Source of the DNA: Streptomyces candidus
GTDB lineage: Bacteria; Actinomycetota; Actinomycetes; Streptomycetales; Streptomycetaceae
Assembly (NCBI RefSeq): GCF_014207445.1
Contig: NZ_JACHEM010000011.1
Span: 186,001-250,000, forward strand
Length of the DNA: 64,000 bases
Reading direction: 5' to 3'
The notes below the pieces were generated by a model. The model was not told the origin of the DNA. It saw nothing but the letters and a program-made list of their open reading frames with translations, and searched no databases. Made by a program: the position numbers and the translations under genes. Below are positions 1 to 7,309 of the stretch, piece after piece (the stretch's first letter is position 1; the number at the start of each line of letters is the position of its first letter).

Positions 1-1247
1 CATTCGGCCAGGAAACCGATGGCGGGCGGGCCGAGAAGCATGCCGCTGTAGCCGAGGGTCGACGCGGTGGCGACCCCGCTCGGGCCCGCCAGCTCGCCCG
101 CCCGCACGATCGCGACGGGGAAGATGTTCGCCAGGCCGAGACCCGTCACGGCAAAACCGAGCAGGGCGAGCCACAGCGTCGGCGCGAGGGAGCCGAGGAG
201 CATACCGACGGCGGCGGTCGCCCCGCCCGCGACCAGCGTCCTGGTCTGGCCGAGCCGCTCCAGCAGGGTGGTGCCGGTCAGCCGGCCGACGGTCATGGCG
301 AGCGCGAACAGTGCGTAGCCGGCTGCCGCCGCGCCCGGGTGCGCGCCGAGGTCCTGCTGGAGGTGCAGCGGACCCCAGTCCGCGAGCGCGCCCTCCCCGT
401 AAGCCGTGCACAGGGCGATCACGCCGAAGAGCGCGACGGTACGACGCGTGGCGGGCGAGGTGCGCGGCCTGCCGCGGCGCGCGGCGTCGGCGCCGGTGGG
501 TGCTGCGTCGGCCGCCGGGCCATGGGCGGTTGCTCCCGTACGGGAGGGCGGGCCCGTCTCCGTACGGTTCGAGGACCGCGGCGCCGGGGGGCTGCCCGCC
601 GACGCGGTGGGCCGTACCGGCGCGAGATGCCGGGACTCCCGCAGCAGCATCGGCCCGGCGGCCGCCGTGAGCAGCAGGCCCAGTGCGGTCAGGGCCGTCA
701 GGTGGACGAGCGGGGAGAGGCCGCCTGCGACGAGTCCGCCCAGCCCCGCGCCGACCATGCCGCCCAGGCTGAACGCCGCGTGGAAGCTCGGCATGACCGG
801 TCGGCGCAGCGCCGCGACCAGGTCGACGGCCGCACTGTTCATCGCCACGTTGATGGCGCCGTACGTCGCGCCGAACACCAGCAGGACGAGACCGAGCGCG
901 AGCGGCGAGTGCGTCAGCGGCGGCAGCGCGATGCTCAGCGAGAGCAGCACGCCGCAGACGACCGTGACCCGGCAGCTGCCGAAGCGTTCGCAGAGCCGTC
1001 CGGTCAGGGTCATGGTGATCACCGCGCCCGCCGACACTCCGAGCAGGGCGAGTCCCAGCGCGGCGGCCGAGGCCTCGGTCTGGGCCTTGATGGCCGGGAT
1101 CCGCACCACCCACCCGGCGAAGACGAAACCGTCGAGGGCGAAAAAGAGGGTCAGGGCGAGACGGAGGCGGGCCGGCGAGGGCGCTGCGACGGTGGTTCCG
1201 CCCGGTCCCCCTGATGCGGCCGTCCGGACTTTGTTTAGGTTCGGCAC
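1..1247 (-). CDS. MFS transporter (C-terminus beyond window)
   Basis: The N-terminal ~415 residues of a 12-TM major facilitator permease are present; the 3' end lies left of base 1. Seen: repeated hydrophobic helices, an early LDGFVFAGW segment typical of the YbjJ/FucP-like sugar or drug MFS group, and a YSGMLLGPPAIGF helix near the window edge. The central cytoplasmic loop is long (~65 residues) and rich in Pro, Ala and Thr. The chosen GTG start (1247) opens with PNLNKVRTA and lies 66 bp from the divergent ROK repressor gene. That pairing suggests the regulator controls this transporter, but the substrate cannot be read from the sequence. No ATG start fits before the first helix. Confidence 0.85.
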   Translation of the reverse strand, partial: MPNLNKVRTAASGGPGGTTVAAPSPARLRLALTLFFALDGFVFAGWVVRIPAIKAQTEASAAALGLALLGVSAGAVITMTLTGRLCERFGSCRVTVVCGVLLSLSIALPPLTHSPLALGLVLLVFGATYGAINVAMNSAAVDLVAALRRPVMPSFHAAFSLGGMVGAGLGGLVAGGLSPLVHLTALTALGLLLTAAAGPMLLRESRHLAPVRPTASAGSPPAPRSSNRTETGPPSRTGATAHGPAADAAPTGADAARRGRPRTSPATRRTVALFGVIALCTAYGEGALADWGPLHLQQDLGAHPGAAAAGYALFALAMTVGRLTGTTLLERLGQTRTLVAGGATAAVGMLLGSLAPTLWLALLGFAVTGLGLANIFPVAIVRAGELAGPSGVATASTLGYSGMLLGPPAIGFLAE

Positions 1248-1313
1248 AAACTCAGCGTAGGGGAAGCCACCGAACGGGGCAAGGCGCCCGGACGGCATGG
1301 CAGACTCCACGTC

Positions 1314-2543
1314 ATGAACGGCAAGGGGACACGGGTGAGCAGCACCAGAACGAAGCTGGAAAGGGGCCGGGGAGCGCTCGGGCCCGCGCTGGAACTCGTG
1401 CACACCGGCCGCGCGCCCACCCGCGCCGTGCTCACCGCCGAACTCGGCGTCACTCGCGCCACCGCAGGCGCGGTCGCCGCCGAACTCGAAGCGCTTGGCC
1501 TCATCACGGTCGACTCGCGGCCCGTCGCCGTCGGTTCGCAGGGCCGCCCCTCGCACCGGCTCACCGTCGACGACGCGGGCCCGGTGGTGCTCGCCGCCCA
1601 GGTGCACTCCGACGGCTTCCGCGCCGCCCTGGTGGGCCTGGGCGGACGGATCGTCGCGACCGCGCCGGGCTGCGAGGTCGTCGACCCGGACCCCGCACAG
1701 GTCATCGGCGCGGTGGTCGACACGGGCGCCGCACTGCTGCGGCAGAGCGGACGACGGTGCGCGGGGGCGGGGCTCGCCGTGCCGTCGGCCGTCGCCGAAC
1801 CCGAGGGCACCGCGCTCAATCCCATCCACGTGGCCTGGCCCGCCGGTTCCCCGGTCCGGGACATCTTCGCCGAACGGGTCGCCGCCGCCGGGATCGAGGG
1901 ACCCGCCTTCACCGGCAACGACGTCAACCTCGCCGCGCTGGCCGAACACCGGCACGGGGCGGGCCGCGGCGCCCACCACCTGCTCTGCGTGGCGACGGGA
2001 CACCGCGGGGTGGGCGGAGCGCTGGTGCTCGACGGGCGTCTGCACAGCGGGAGTTCGGGGCTGGCGCTGGAGGTGGGGCACCTCACGGTGAACCCCGAGG
2101 GGCGGCCGTGCTTCTGCGGGAGCAGGGGATGTCTCGACGTGGAGACCGACCCGCTCGCCTTCCTCGCCGAGGCGGGACGGACGCCGGGCCCCGAGACGTC
2201 GCTGCTCCACCAGGCGAAGGAACTGCTCCGGGAGGAGTACGGGGACCCGGTCGTGCGAGGCGCGGCCAGGGCGCTCGTGGACCGGCTGGGACTGGGGCTC
2301 GCGGGGTTGGTGAACATCCTCAACCCGGACCGGATCATCCTGGGCGGCCTGCACCAGGCCCTGCTGGCCGCCGAGCCCGACCGGCTGCGGGCGGTGGTGG
2401 CGGACCGCAGTCTGTGGGGACGCAGCGGGGGAGTGCCGATCCTGCCGTGCACGCTGGAGTACAACTCGCTGGTGGGGGCGGCGGAGGTGGCGTGGCAACC
2501 GGTGCTGGACGATCCGCTGCGGGGGCTGGCGGCGGGAGCGTAG
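1314..2543 (+). CDS. ROK-family transcriptional regulator
   Basis: A 409-residue protein with an N-terminal winged HTH (about residues 20-75, VTRATAGAVAAELEALGLI recognition region) and a C-terminal ROK sugar-kinase-like domain. The ROK zinc site is visible as EVGHLTVNPEGRPCFCGSRG followed by CLDVE, which carries the conserved His and CxCGxxGC cysteines. Such proteins usually repress sugar-uptake or efflux genes and respond to a sugar or sugar phosphate. It is divergent from the MFS gene at 1-1247, its likely target. An in-frame GTG 21 nt downstream is an alternative start. Confidence 0.92.
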   Translation: MNGKGTRVSSTRTKLERGRGALGPALELVHTGRAPTRAVLTAELGVTRATAGAVAAELEALGLITVDSRPVAVGSQGRPSHRLTVDDAGPVVLAAQVHSDGFRAALVGLGGRIVATAPGCEVVDPDPAQVIGAVVDTGAALLRQSGRRCAGAGLAVPSAVAEPEGTALNPIHVAWPAGSPVRDIFAERVAAAGIEGPAFTGNDVNLAALAEHRHGAGRGAHHLLCVATGHRGVGGALVLDGRLHSGSSGLALEVGHLTVNPEGRPCFCGSRGCLDVETDPLAFLAEAGRTPGPETSLLHQAKELLREEYGDPVVRGAARALVDRLGLGLAGLVNILNPDRIILGGLHQALLAAEPDRLRAVVADRSLWGRSGGVPILPCTLEYNSLVGAAEVAWQPVLDDPLRGLAAGA

Positions 2544-2695
2544 CCGCAACGGCCGAGGCGTGCTGCGGGCCGGGCGGTGCTCGCCGTCACCCGCGACGCA
2601 GGCCCTCGGGCGGGCGGATCCCGGACGCGCCGCCGGGTGCGTGGGCAGGAGTCCGGCCGGGCCGGGGCGTCACCGGGGTGGGCGAGACGGCTTGC

Positions 2696-2701
2696 TACCT
2701 T
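2696..2701 (+). promoter_or_regulatory. Probable -10 box (TACCTT) of a leaderless gene
   Basis: TACCTT fits TANNNT and is followed by exactly 6 nt before the ATG at 2708, so transcription would begin at or beside the start codon. CCGGGG directly before the ATG is too close to act as a ribosome site. No clear -35 is seen. Confidence 0.45.
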
Positions 2702-2707
2702 CCGGGG

Positions 2708-3328
2708 ATGACCGTTACCCCTGATGACATACGGCGGAGCGTCGGCCTCGCCTCCGCCGTCCTGCGGCAGACCGCGGGGAACGACTGGGGCGTCAAGGCC
2801 GGGGGGCTCGACTGGGACTGCTGGGAGACCGCCGAGCACCTCGTCGACGATCTCTTCTCGTACGCCGCCCAGCTCGCCTCGGGGCGTACCGACGCCGATG
2901 TGCCGCTCCGGTACACGCAGGAGGCTCCGGGCTCGCCGTGCAACGCGGTCCGCGTCGCACGCAAGGCGGGCGTGGAGGGCTTGCTGACGGTGCTCGAATC
3001 GGCGGGCGGACTGCTGTACGCGGTGGCCGCCGCCGCGCCGCCGCGGGTACGGGCACACCACGTCTTCGGGGTGTCCGACCCCGAGGGATTCGTCGCGATG
3101 GGCGTCGTCGAGACGCTCGTGCACACGCACGACCTGGCGACCGGGCTGGGCATCGGGGAGGCATGGCAGCCTCCCGCCGAGCTGTGTGCCCGCGCGCTCG
3201 CCCGCCTCTTCCCCGACGTCGCCGCCGGCCCGCCGCCCTGGCCCGCTCTGCTGTGGGCCACCGGCCGCGGCGAACTTTCCGGGGTCGCCCGGCGCGACAC
3301 CTGGCGCTGGTACGGCGAACCCCGCTGA
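2708..3328 (+). CDS. DinB/mycothiol-dependent isomerase-fold protein
   Basis: A 206-residue protein of the DinB-like four-helix bundle superfamily (maleylpyruvate isomerase N-terminal/TIGR03086-like). The sequence shows the opening helix with DWDCWETAEHLVDDL, where W and H correspond to the usual metal-binding first helix (WxxxxHxxD-like), and a later GVVETLVHTHDLATGLG segment carrying two His residues in the canonical HxHD pattern. Members bind a divalent metal and often transfer or use mycothiol. The exact reaction is unknown. It stands alone between the ROK gene and a convergent ATPase gene, separated by a strong hairpin. Confidence 0.7.
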   Translation: MTVTPDDIRRSVGLASAVLRQTAGNDWGVKAGGLDWDCWETAEHLVDDLFSYAAQLASGRTDADVPLRYTQEAPGSPCNAVRVARKAGVEGLLTVLESAGGLLYAVAAAAPPRVRAHHVFGVSDPEGFVAMGVVETLVHTHDLATGLGIGEAWQPPAELCARALARLFPDVAAGPPPWPALLWATGRGELSGVARRDTWRWYGEPR

Positions 3329-3336
3329 TGCCTCGG

Positions 3337-3371
3337 CCGGGCGGCCGGCGTGACGCTGCCGGACCGCCCGG
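3337..3371. terminator. Bidirectional stem-loop terminator
   Basis: CCGGGCGG/CCGCCCGG outer stem with an inner CCGGC/GCCGG stem, a single bulged A and an 8-nt loop. It lies between two convergent genes. No U-tract follows, as is usual in streptomycetes. Confidence 0.7.
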
Positions 3372-3394
3372 CGGAGAACCGGGCGCGGGCCCGG

Positions 3395-3871
3395 TCAGCC
3401 CACGGGGGCCGACTGGACCTGCGCGGTGCGTTTCTTGCGTTCGTGCCCCGTGAGCGGGGCCGACTTCAGGGTGACCGAGGGGGTGGGCAGGGCGAACCAG
3501 ACGGTCTTCCCCGCGTCCCCCAGTGGGCGCACGCCCCAGCTTTCGCTGACCGCCTCGATCAGGGACAGACCGCGTCCGCCCGTGTCGAAGGGTTCGGCGT
3601 CACACACGGTGGGAAGCCGTGGGTCGTGGTCGCGGACGGACACCGTGAGCCGGTCGAAGAGCAGCTCCATCTCCACGGTGCATGTCTTGTCCGGTTGCGC
3701 GTGCTGGTGCACGTTGGTCAGCAGCTCGGTCACGCCGAGTGCCGCCGGGTCGATCAAAGGGTCCAGATGCCAATAGCGCAACTGCGCTGAAACGATTCTG
3801 CGGACTTGGCCGATCCGCGACGGCAGGGCTTGGAGCTCCACCGTGCAGTGCCTGCTGGGCTTGCTGATCAC
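3395..3871 (-). CDS. Anti-sigma-factor-like ATP-binding protein (RsbW/HATPase_c_2)
   Basis: A 158-residue serine-kinase/anti-sigma type GHKL ATPase. Visible are the N-box helix (LGVTELLTNVHQHA, with E-L-x-x-N and H), the G1 region VRDHDPRLP and the G2 box DTGGRGLSLIEAVSESW. In streptomycetes such stand-alone HATPases phosphorylate anti-anti-sigma factors or sequester sigma-B-like factors, and many are paired with small BldB-like proteins and HTH regulators. The GTG start at 3871 is chosen because GGGGAG sits about 9 nt upstream; the open frame extends 40 codons further without SD support. A small acidic-protein gene lies upstream on the same strand; no HTH partner is present. Confidence 0.82.
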   Translation of the reverse strand: MISKPSRHCTVELQALPSRIGQVRRIVSAQLRYWHLDPLIDPAALGVTELLTNVHQHAQPDKTCTVEMELLFDRLTVSVRDHDPRLPTVCDAEPFDTGGRGLSLIEAVSESWGVRPLGDAGKTVWFALPTPSVTLKSAPLTGHERKKRTAQVQSAPVG

Positions 3872-4030
3872 GGCTGCGACTCCCCGATTGAGGTCGGAAG
3901 GCGGTCGGAGACGATCTGATTCTCCGGGTGCGTGTCGAACGGGGCCGGATCTCAGCGTCACCGTCCGCACACCCTTGGTGAGGTATCGCAAGGGTGGCCC
4001 AGCGGAAACCGCCTCGCAACTCGCGTCGCT

Positions 4031-4312
4031 TCAGCCATGCGCGCCACGCAGCGTTTCGAGGAGGCCGTCGCCGGGCTCCGGGGCGGTCAGCGAATAGCGG
4101 GTGCCGTTCAGCCGGGCCACCAGTCGGCCGTCCCCGGCGAACCAGGGCCTGCCCGTCGTGACCGCGTCCAGCGGGGCGCTGTCGATGAGTGCGCCGTCGC
4201 TCCTCAGCAGGCTGAGCGTGCCGTCGCGGACGATGACCTGTCCCGCCCTGGTGAGCGAGCGCGTCCAGCGCTCTATCCGTACGCCCAGGACACTGAATTC
4301 GGGCTCCGGCAT
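4031..4312 (-). CDS. Small conserved-looking protein next to the anti-sigma ATPase
   Basis: A 93-residue protein, not recognised with certainty. It has a compact alternating beta-like pattern (FSVLGVRIERW, QVIVRDGTLSLL, TRYSLTAPEPG) and no signal peptide or membrane segment. The start is set by GAAGGGGG 9 nt before the ATG. Its position just upstream of a GHKL anti-sigma-type ATPase resembles streptomycete loci where a small BldB/AbaA-type protein pairs with an HTH protein and an ATPase, but the sequence similarity to BldB is only an impression. A 159-nt gap separates it from the ATPase gene. Confidence 0.6.
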   Translation of the reverse strand: MPEPEFSVLGVRIERWTRSLTRAGQVIVRDGTLSLLRSDGALIDSAPLDAVTTGRPWFAGDGRLVARLNGTRYSLTAPEPGDGLLETLRGAHG

Positions 4313-4531
4313 TGCCTGTTCGCCCCCTTCCGGTCGAGTTTCGCTCACTGACCCCCGGTTCGTACCCCCGTGCACTGCTCGGCAGTCTGCCCCCGGCCGG
4401 GCGCGTGCACCAGAGGGACGGCGCGCGGAAAGGAGCACTCCGTTTTTTGCGCCCCCGCCACCCGGTGCCCGTGGCACAAGGGAGTGCTATGGCTGCCCAA
4501 AGTGAACGTTTGTGCAGGTAGGAGGGATAAA

Positions 4532-4627
4532 ATGGCGAATGCGAGGATCGCTGTGCCGGGTGCACGTGCCGCAGGCGCAGTCCCCTCGGGCAACCGATGC
4601 GAGCAGGAGGAGGAGTGGCGCGGATGA
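4532..4627 (+). CDS. 31-codon leader ORF overlapping the PLP enzyme gene
   Basis: Opens with MANARIAVPGA and ends NRCEQEEEWRG. A near-perfect AGGAGGG lies about 6 nt before its ATG, and its TGA overlaps the downstream ATG as ATGA, so the two would be translationally coupled. The low-complexity content and single Cys (residue 23) give no homology. It may be a leader peptide or coupling device for the cysteine-metabolism enzyme; a true small protein is also possible. The downstream gene has its own GGAGGAGG inside this ORF. Confidence 0.45.
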   Translation: MANARIAVPGARAAGAVPSGNRCEQEEEWRG

Positions 4628-5847
4628 GCACCAGCGAACCGGCGGGTCCCGCGGATCCGACGGGCCCCGACGGCCCGGCAGGTCCCGACGCACCCGCAGG
4701 TCCCGTACGCCCGGCCGGTGTTGCGGGCCCCGGGGGCGGGCCGGCCGTCGCCGTTCCCACCGGCGACGTCGACCGCAGCGACCCCGAGTACCGGGCCTGG
4801 CTCAAAGAGGCCGTGCGCAAGGTGCAGGCCGACGCGAACCGTTCCGCCGACACCCACCTGCTGCGCTTCCCGCTGCCCGAGCAGTGGGGCATCGACCTGT
4901 ACCTCAAGGACGAGTCGACCCACCCCACGGGCAGCCTCAAGCACCGGCTCGCCCGTTCGCTGTTCCTGTACGGGCTGTGCAACGGATGGATCCGGCCGGG
5001 GCGCCCCGTCATCGAGGCGTCCAGCGGTTCCACCGCCGTCTCCGAGGCGTACTTCGCGAAGCTGGTCGGGGTGCCGTTCATCGCGGTGATGCCGCGCACG
5101 ACGAGCGCGGAGAAGATCCGCCTCATCGAGTTCCACGGCGGCCGGTGCCACTTCGTGGACGACTCGCGCAAGATGTACGAGGAGTCCGCCGCACTCGCGG
5201 CCGAGACCGGCGGCCACTACATGGACCAGTTCACCTACGCCGAGCGGGCCACCGACTGGCGCGGCAACAACAACATCGCCGAGTCGATCTACCAGCAGCT
5301 GCGGCTGGAGCGCTACCCCGAGCCGAGCTGGATCGTCGCCACGGCAGGCACCGGCGGCACCTCCGCCACCATCGCCCGCTACGTGCACTACATGCAGTAC
5401 GACACCTTCATCTGCGTCCCCGACCCGGAGAACTCCTGCTTCTTCGACGGTTGGACGAACGGCGACCCGCTCGCCGGCAGCGACTGCGGCTCCCGCATCG
5501 AGGGCATCGGACGCCCCCGCATGGAGCCGTCGTTCGTGACGGGCGCCGTCGACCGGATGATGAAGGTTCCCGACGCTGCGAGCGTGGCCGCCGTACGGGC
5601 GCTGGAGGCGGTGCTCGGCCGCAAGGCCGGCGGCTCCACGGGCACCGGCCTGTGGAGCGCGCTGAAGATCGTCGCGGAGATGGTGGAGCAGGGCCGCACG
5701 GGCAGCGTGGTCACCCTGATCTGCGACCCGGGCGACCGCTACCTGGACAAGTACTACTCGGACGCCTGGCTGGCCGAACAGGGCCTGGACATCGCCCCCT
5801 ACTCGGCGGCCATCGACAAGTTCCTGGCGACCGGCGTCTGGCCGTAG
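4624..5847 (+). CDS. PLP-dependent Cds1-like cysteine desulfhydrase / cysteine synthase family
   Basis: A 407-residue fold-type II PLP enzyme. The first ~45 residues are a Pro/Ala/Gly-rich low-complexity tail. The catalytic core follows: the PLP lysine lies in the TGSLKHRLARS region, the substrate-binding loop is EASSGSTAVSEA, and the phosphate-binding glycine loop is ATAGTGGTSAT. The NGWIRPG, RATDWRGNNNIAESI and SRIEGIGRPRMEPSF blocks closely resemble the mycobacterial Cds1 (Rv3684) group as I remember it, which degrades L-cysteine to sulfide, pyruvate and ammonia. A role in sulfide/cysteine homeostasis is therefore inferred. It could instead be a cysteine synthase-like enzyme with another acceptor. 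The ATG at 4624 has GGAGGAGG upstream. Confidence 0.85.
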   Translation: MSTSEPAGPADPTGPDGPAGPDAPAGPVRPAGVAGPGGGPAVAVPTGDVDRSDPEYRAWLKEAVRKVQADANRSADTHLLRFPLPEQWGIDLYLKDESTHPTGSLKHRLARSLFLYGLCNGWIRPGRPVIEASSGSTAVSEAYFAKLVGVPFIAVMPRTTSAEKIRLIEFHGGRCHFVDDSRKMYEESAALAAETGGHYMDQFTYAERATDWRGNNNIAESIYQQLRLERYPEPSWIVATAGTGGTSATIARYVHYMQYDTFICVPDPENSCFFDGWTNGDPLAGSDCGSRIEGIGRPRMEPSFVTGAVDRMMKVPDAASVAAVRALEAVLGRKAGGSTGTGLWSALKIVAEMVEQGRTGSVVTLICDPGDRYLDKYYSDAWLAEQGLDIAPYSAAIDKFLATGVWP

Positions 5848-5873
5848 TCCCGAAGAGCCGGCCCGTGCGCGCC

Positions 5874-6138
5874 TCACGCGGCGCGTTGGTCAGGTCGATC
5901 CGGTACGCGTAGCGCGTCGACGGCTCGGCGGCCAGCACCGTCTCCATGAACCTGATGCCGCCCAGGAGGTGCGTCTCCCGGCCGCGGGCCGTGGGCCTGG
6001 CGAACGTCACCGCCGGAAACCAGCGGGCCAATGGGGCGGTCTCCCGGGCCGACGCCCGGTACACGTCCTCTGGCGGCGCACGGACGTCGGCGGCGAACAC
6101 CAGGCGCACGGGGCGGACTCGACGAAGTCGAGCCCCAC
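5874..6138 (-). pseudogene. SRPBCC/polyketide-cyclase-like fragment, frameshifted and truncated
   Basis: Reading leftward, GLDFVES appears in one frame and VRLVFAADVRAPPEDVYR continues in a second, so a frameshift lies near 6115. The remaining part (WFPAVTFARP, GIRFMETVLAAEP, RYAYRIDLTNAP) matches the first half of an SRPBCC domain. It then stops near 5874, next to the end of the Cds1-like gene, with no C-terminal helix. It is therefore interpreted as a decayed gene. Confidence 0.6.
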
Positions 6139-6218
6139 ATCCCTCAGTGGCGGACCCCACGGGGCTGACCTCACGCGTCACGGATACGAGGCACAGGCAG
6201 AAGGCAGTTGACGGGGTA

Positions 6219-7049
6219 TCAGCTGTCTGCGGGATCCGCCGGCTCTCCGGCCACCACGAACCCCGGCAGGTGCTCCGCCATCTCCTCGCGTGCCGCGTCC
6301 GACAGTCCGCTGTCCGTGACGAGGACGTCCACCCGGTCCAGCGCCGCGAACGAACTCAGGCCCACCGTCCCCCACTTGGTGTGGTCCGCGACCACCACCA
6401 CCCGGCGGGCCGAGTCGACCAGTCTTCGGTTGGTCTCGGCCTCGGCGAGGTTCGGTGTGGACAGCCCCGCCTCCACCGATATGCCGTGCACCCCGAGGAA
6501 CAGCAGGTCGAAGTGGAGCGAGCCGATCGCCTGGTCCGCGACCGGCCCCACCAGGGAGTCCGAGGGGGTGCGCACCCCGCCGGTCAGTACCACCGTCGCC
6601 GCCCCCGTGTTGTCGCCGCCCGGCTGGCGAGCCGCATGGAAGACGTCCGCCACCCGTACCGAGTTGGTCACCACCGTCAGGTCCGGCACGTCCAGCAGAT
6701 GCCGGGCCAGGGCGTACGTCGTGGTGCCGCCGGACAGGGCGACCGCGCTGCCGGGGACGGCCATCGCGGCTGCGGTGCGCGCGATGTCCTCCTTCGCGGA
6801 CAGCTCCAGCGCCGACTTCGCCTCGAAGCCGGGCTCGTGGGCGCTCGCCTCGACGACCGGCACCGCACCACCGTGCACCTTCTCGACAACGCCCTGGCGG
6901 GCGAGGGCGTCGAGGTCGCGGCGTACCGTCATGTCGGACACGTTCAGCCGCCGGGTCAGCTCGTTGACCCGCACCCCGCCGCGCCGCCTGACCTCGTCGA
7001 GGATGAGGGCGCGCCGTTGTTCCGCGAGCAGGTTCTGATTCTCGGTCAC
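6219..7049 (-). CDS. DeoR/GlpR-family transcriptional repressor
   Basis: A 276-residue protein with an N-terminal DeoR winged HTH (residues ~10-65: RRALILDEVRRRGGVRVNEL, then SDMTVRRDLDAL, the family signature) and a C-terminal sugar-phosphate sensor of the NagB/RpiA-type DeoRC fold (LSGGTTTYALARHL, VLTGGVRTPSDSLVGPVA, FLGVHGISVEAGLSTPN, VVVADHTKWG). Members repress sugar or sugar-phosphate catabolic operons and are released by phosphorylated intermediates. No sugar operon adjoins it here, so its target is not obvious. The start is GTG with AAAGGA upstream. Confidence 0.92.
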   Translation of the reverse strand: MTENQNLLAEQRRALILDEVRRRGGVRVNELTRRLNVSDMTVRRDLDALARQGVVEKVHGGAVPVVEASAHEPGFEAKSALELSAKEDIARTAAAMAVPGSAVALSGGTTTYALARHLLDVPDLTVVTNSVRVADVFHAARQPGGDNTGAATVVLTGGVRTPSDSLVGPVADQAIGSLHFDLLFLGVHGISVEAGLSTPNLAEAETNRRLVDSARRVVVVADHTKWGTVGLSSFAALDRVDVLVTDSGLSDAAREEMAEHLPGFVVAGEPADPADS

Positions 7050-7309
7050 TGCGGGCCCCGGTCCTTTCCACGTCGCCGTAAGGGCTGCTCATCCTCGCAC
7101 GGGGTGCAACGCGCCTCCACGGATGGTGCGGTACGCCACGCGAGGGACGGGTGAGGTGCGGCGTGCGGGCGCGACTTGCGAAGAATGTGCGGCGGGGTGG
7201 GCAGGGAGGGCCGCGTCCGGGATGCTGGAATTCCGCGTAAGGCCTGCGTAGAAGCAGCAGCTTGCCGTCGGCCTCGGCCCGTCGTACGTCCGCGAGAGCG
7301 AGTCCCGAA

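Noticed and set aside
1235..3130. A 631-codon minus-strand frame across the ROK and DinB genes
   Set aside because: No family motif; it is the antisense shadow of the ROK gene, whose zinc and HTH motifs are unmistakable.
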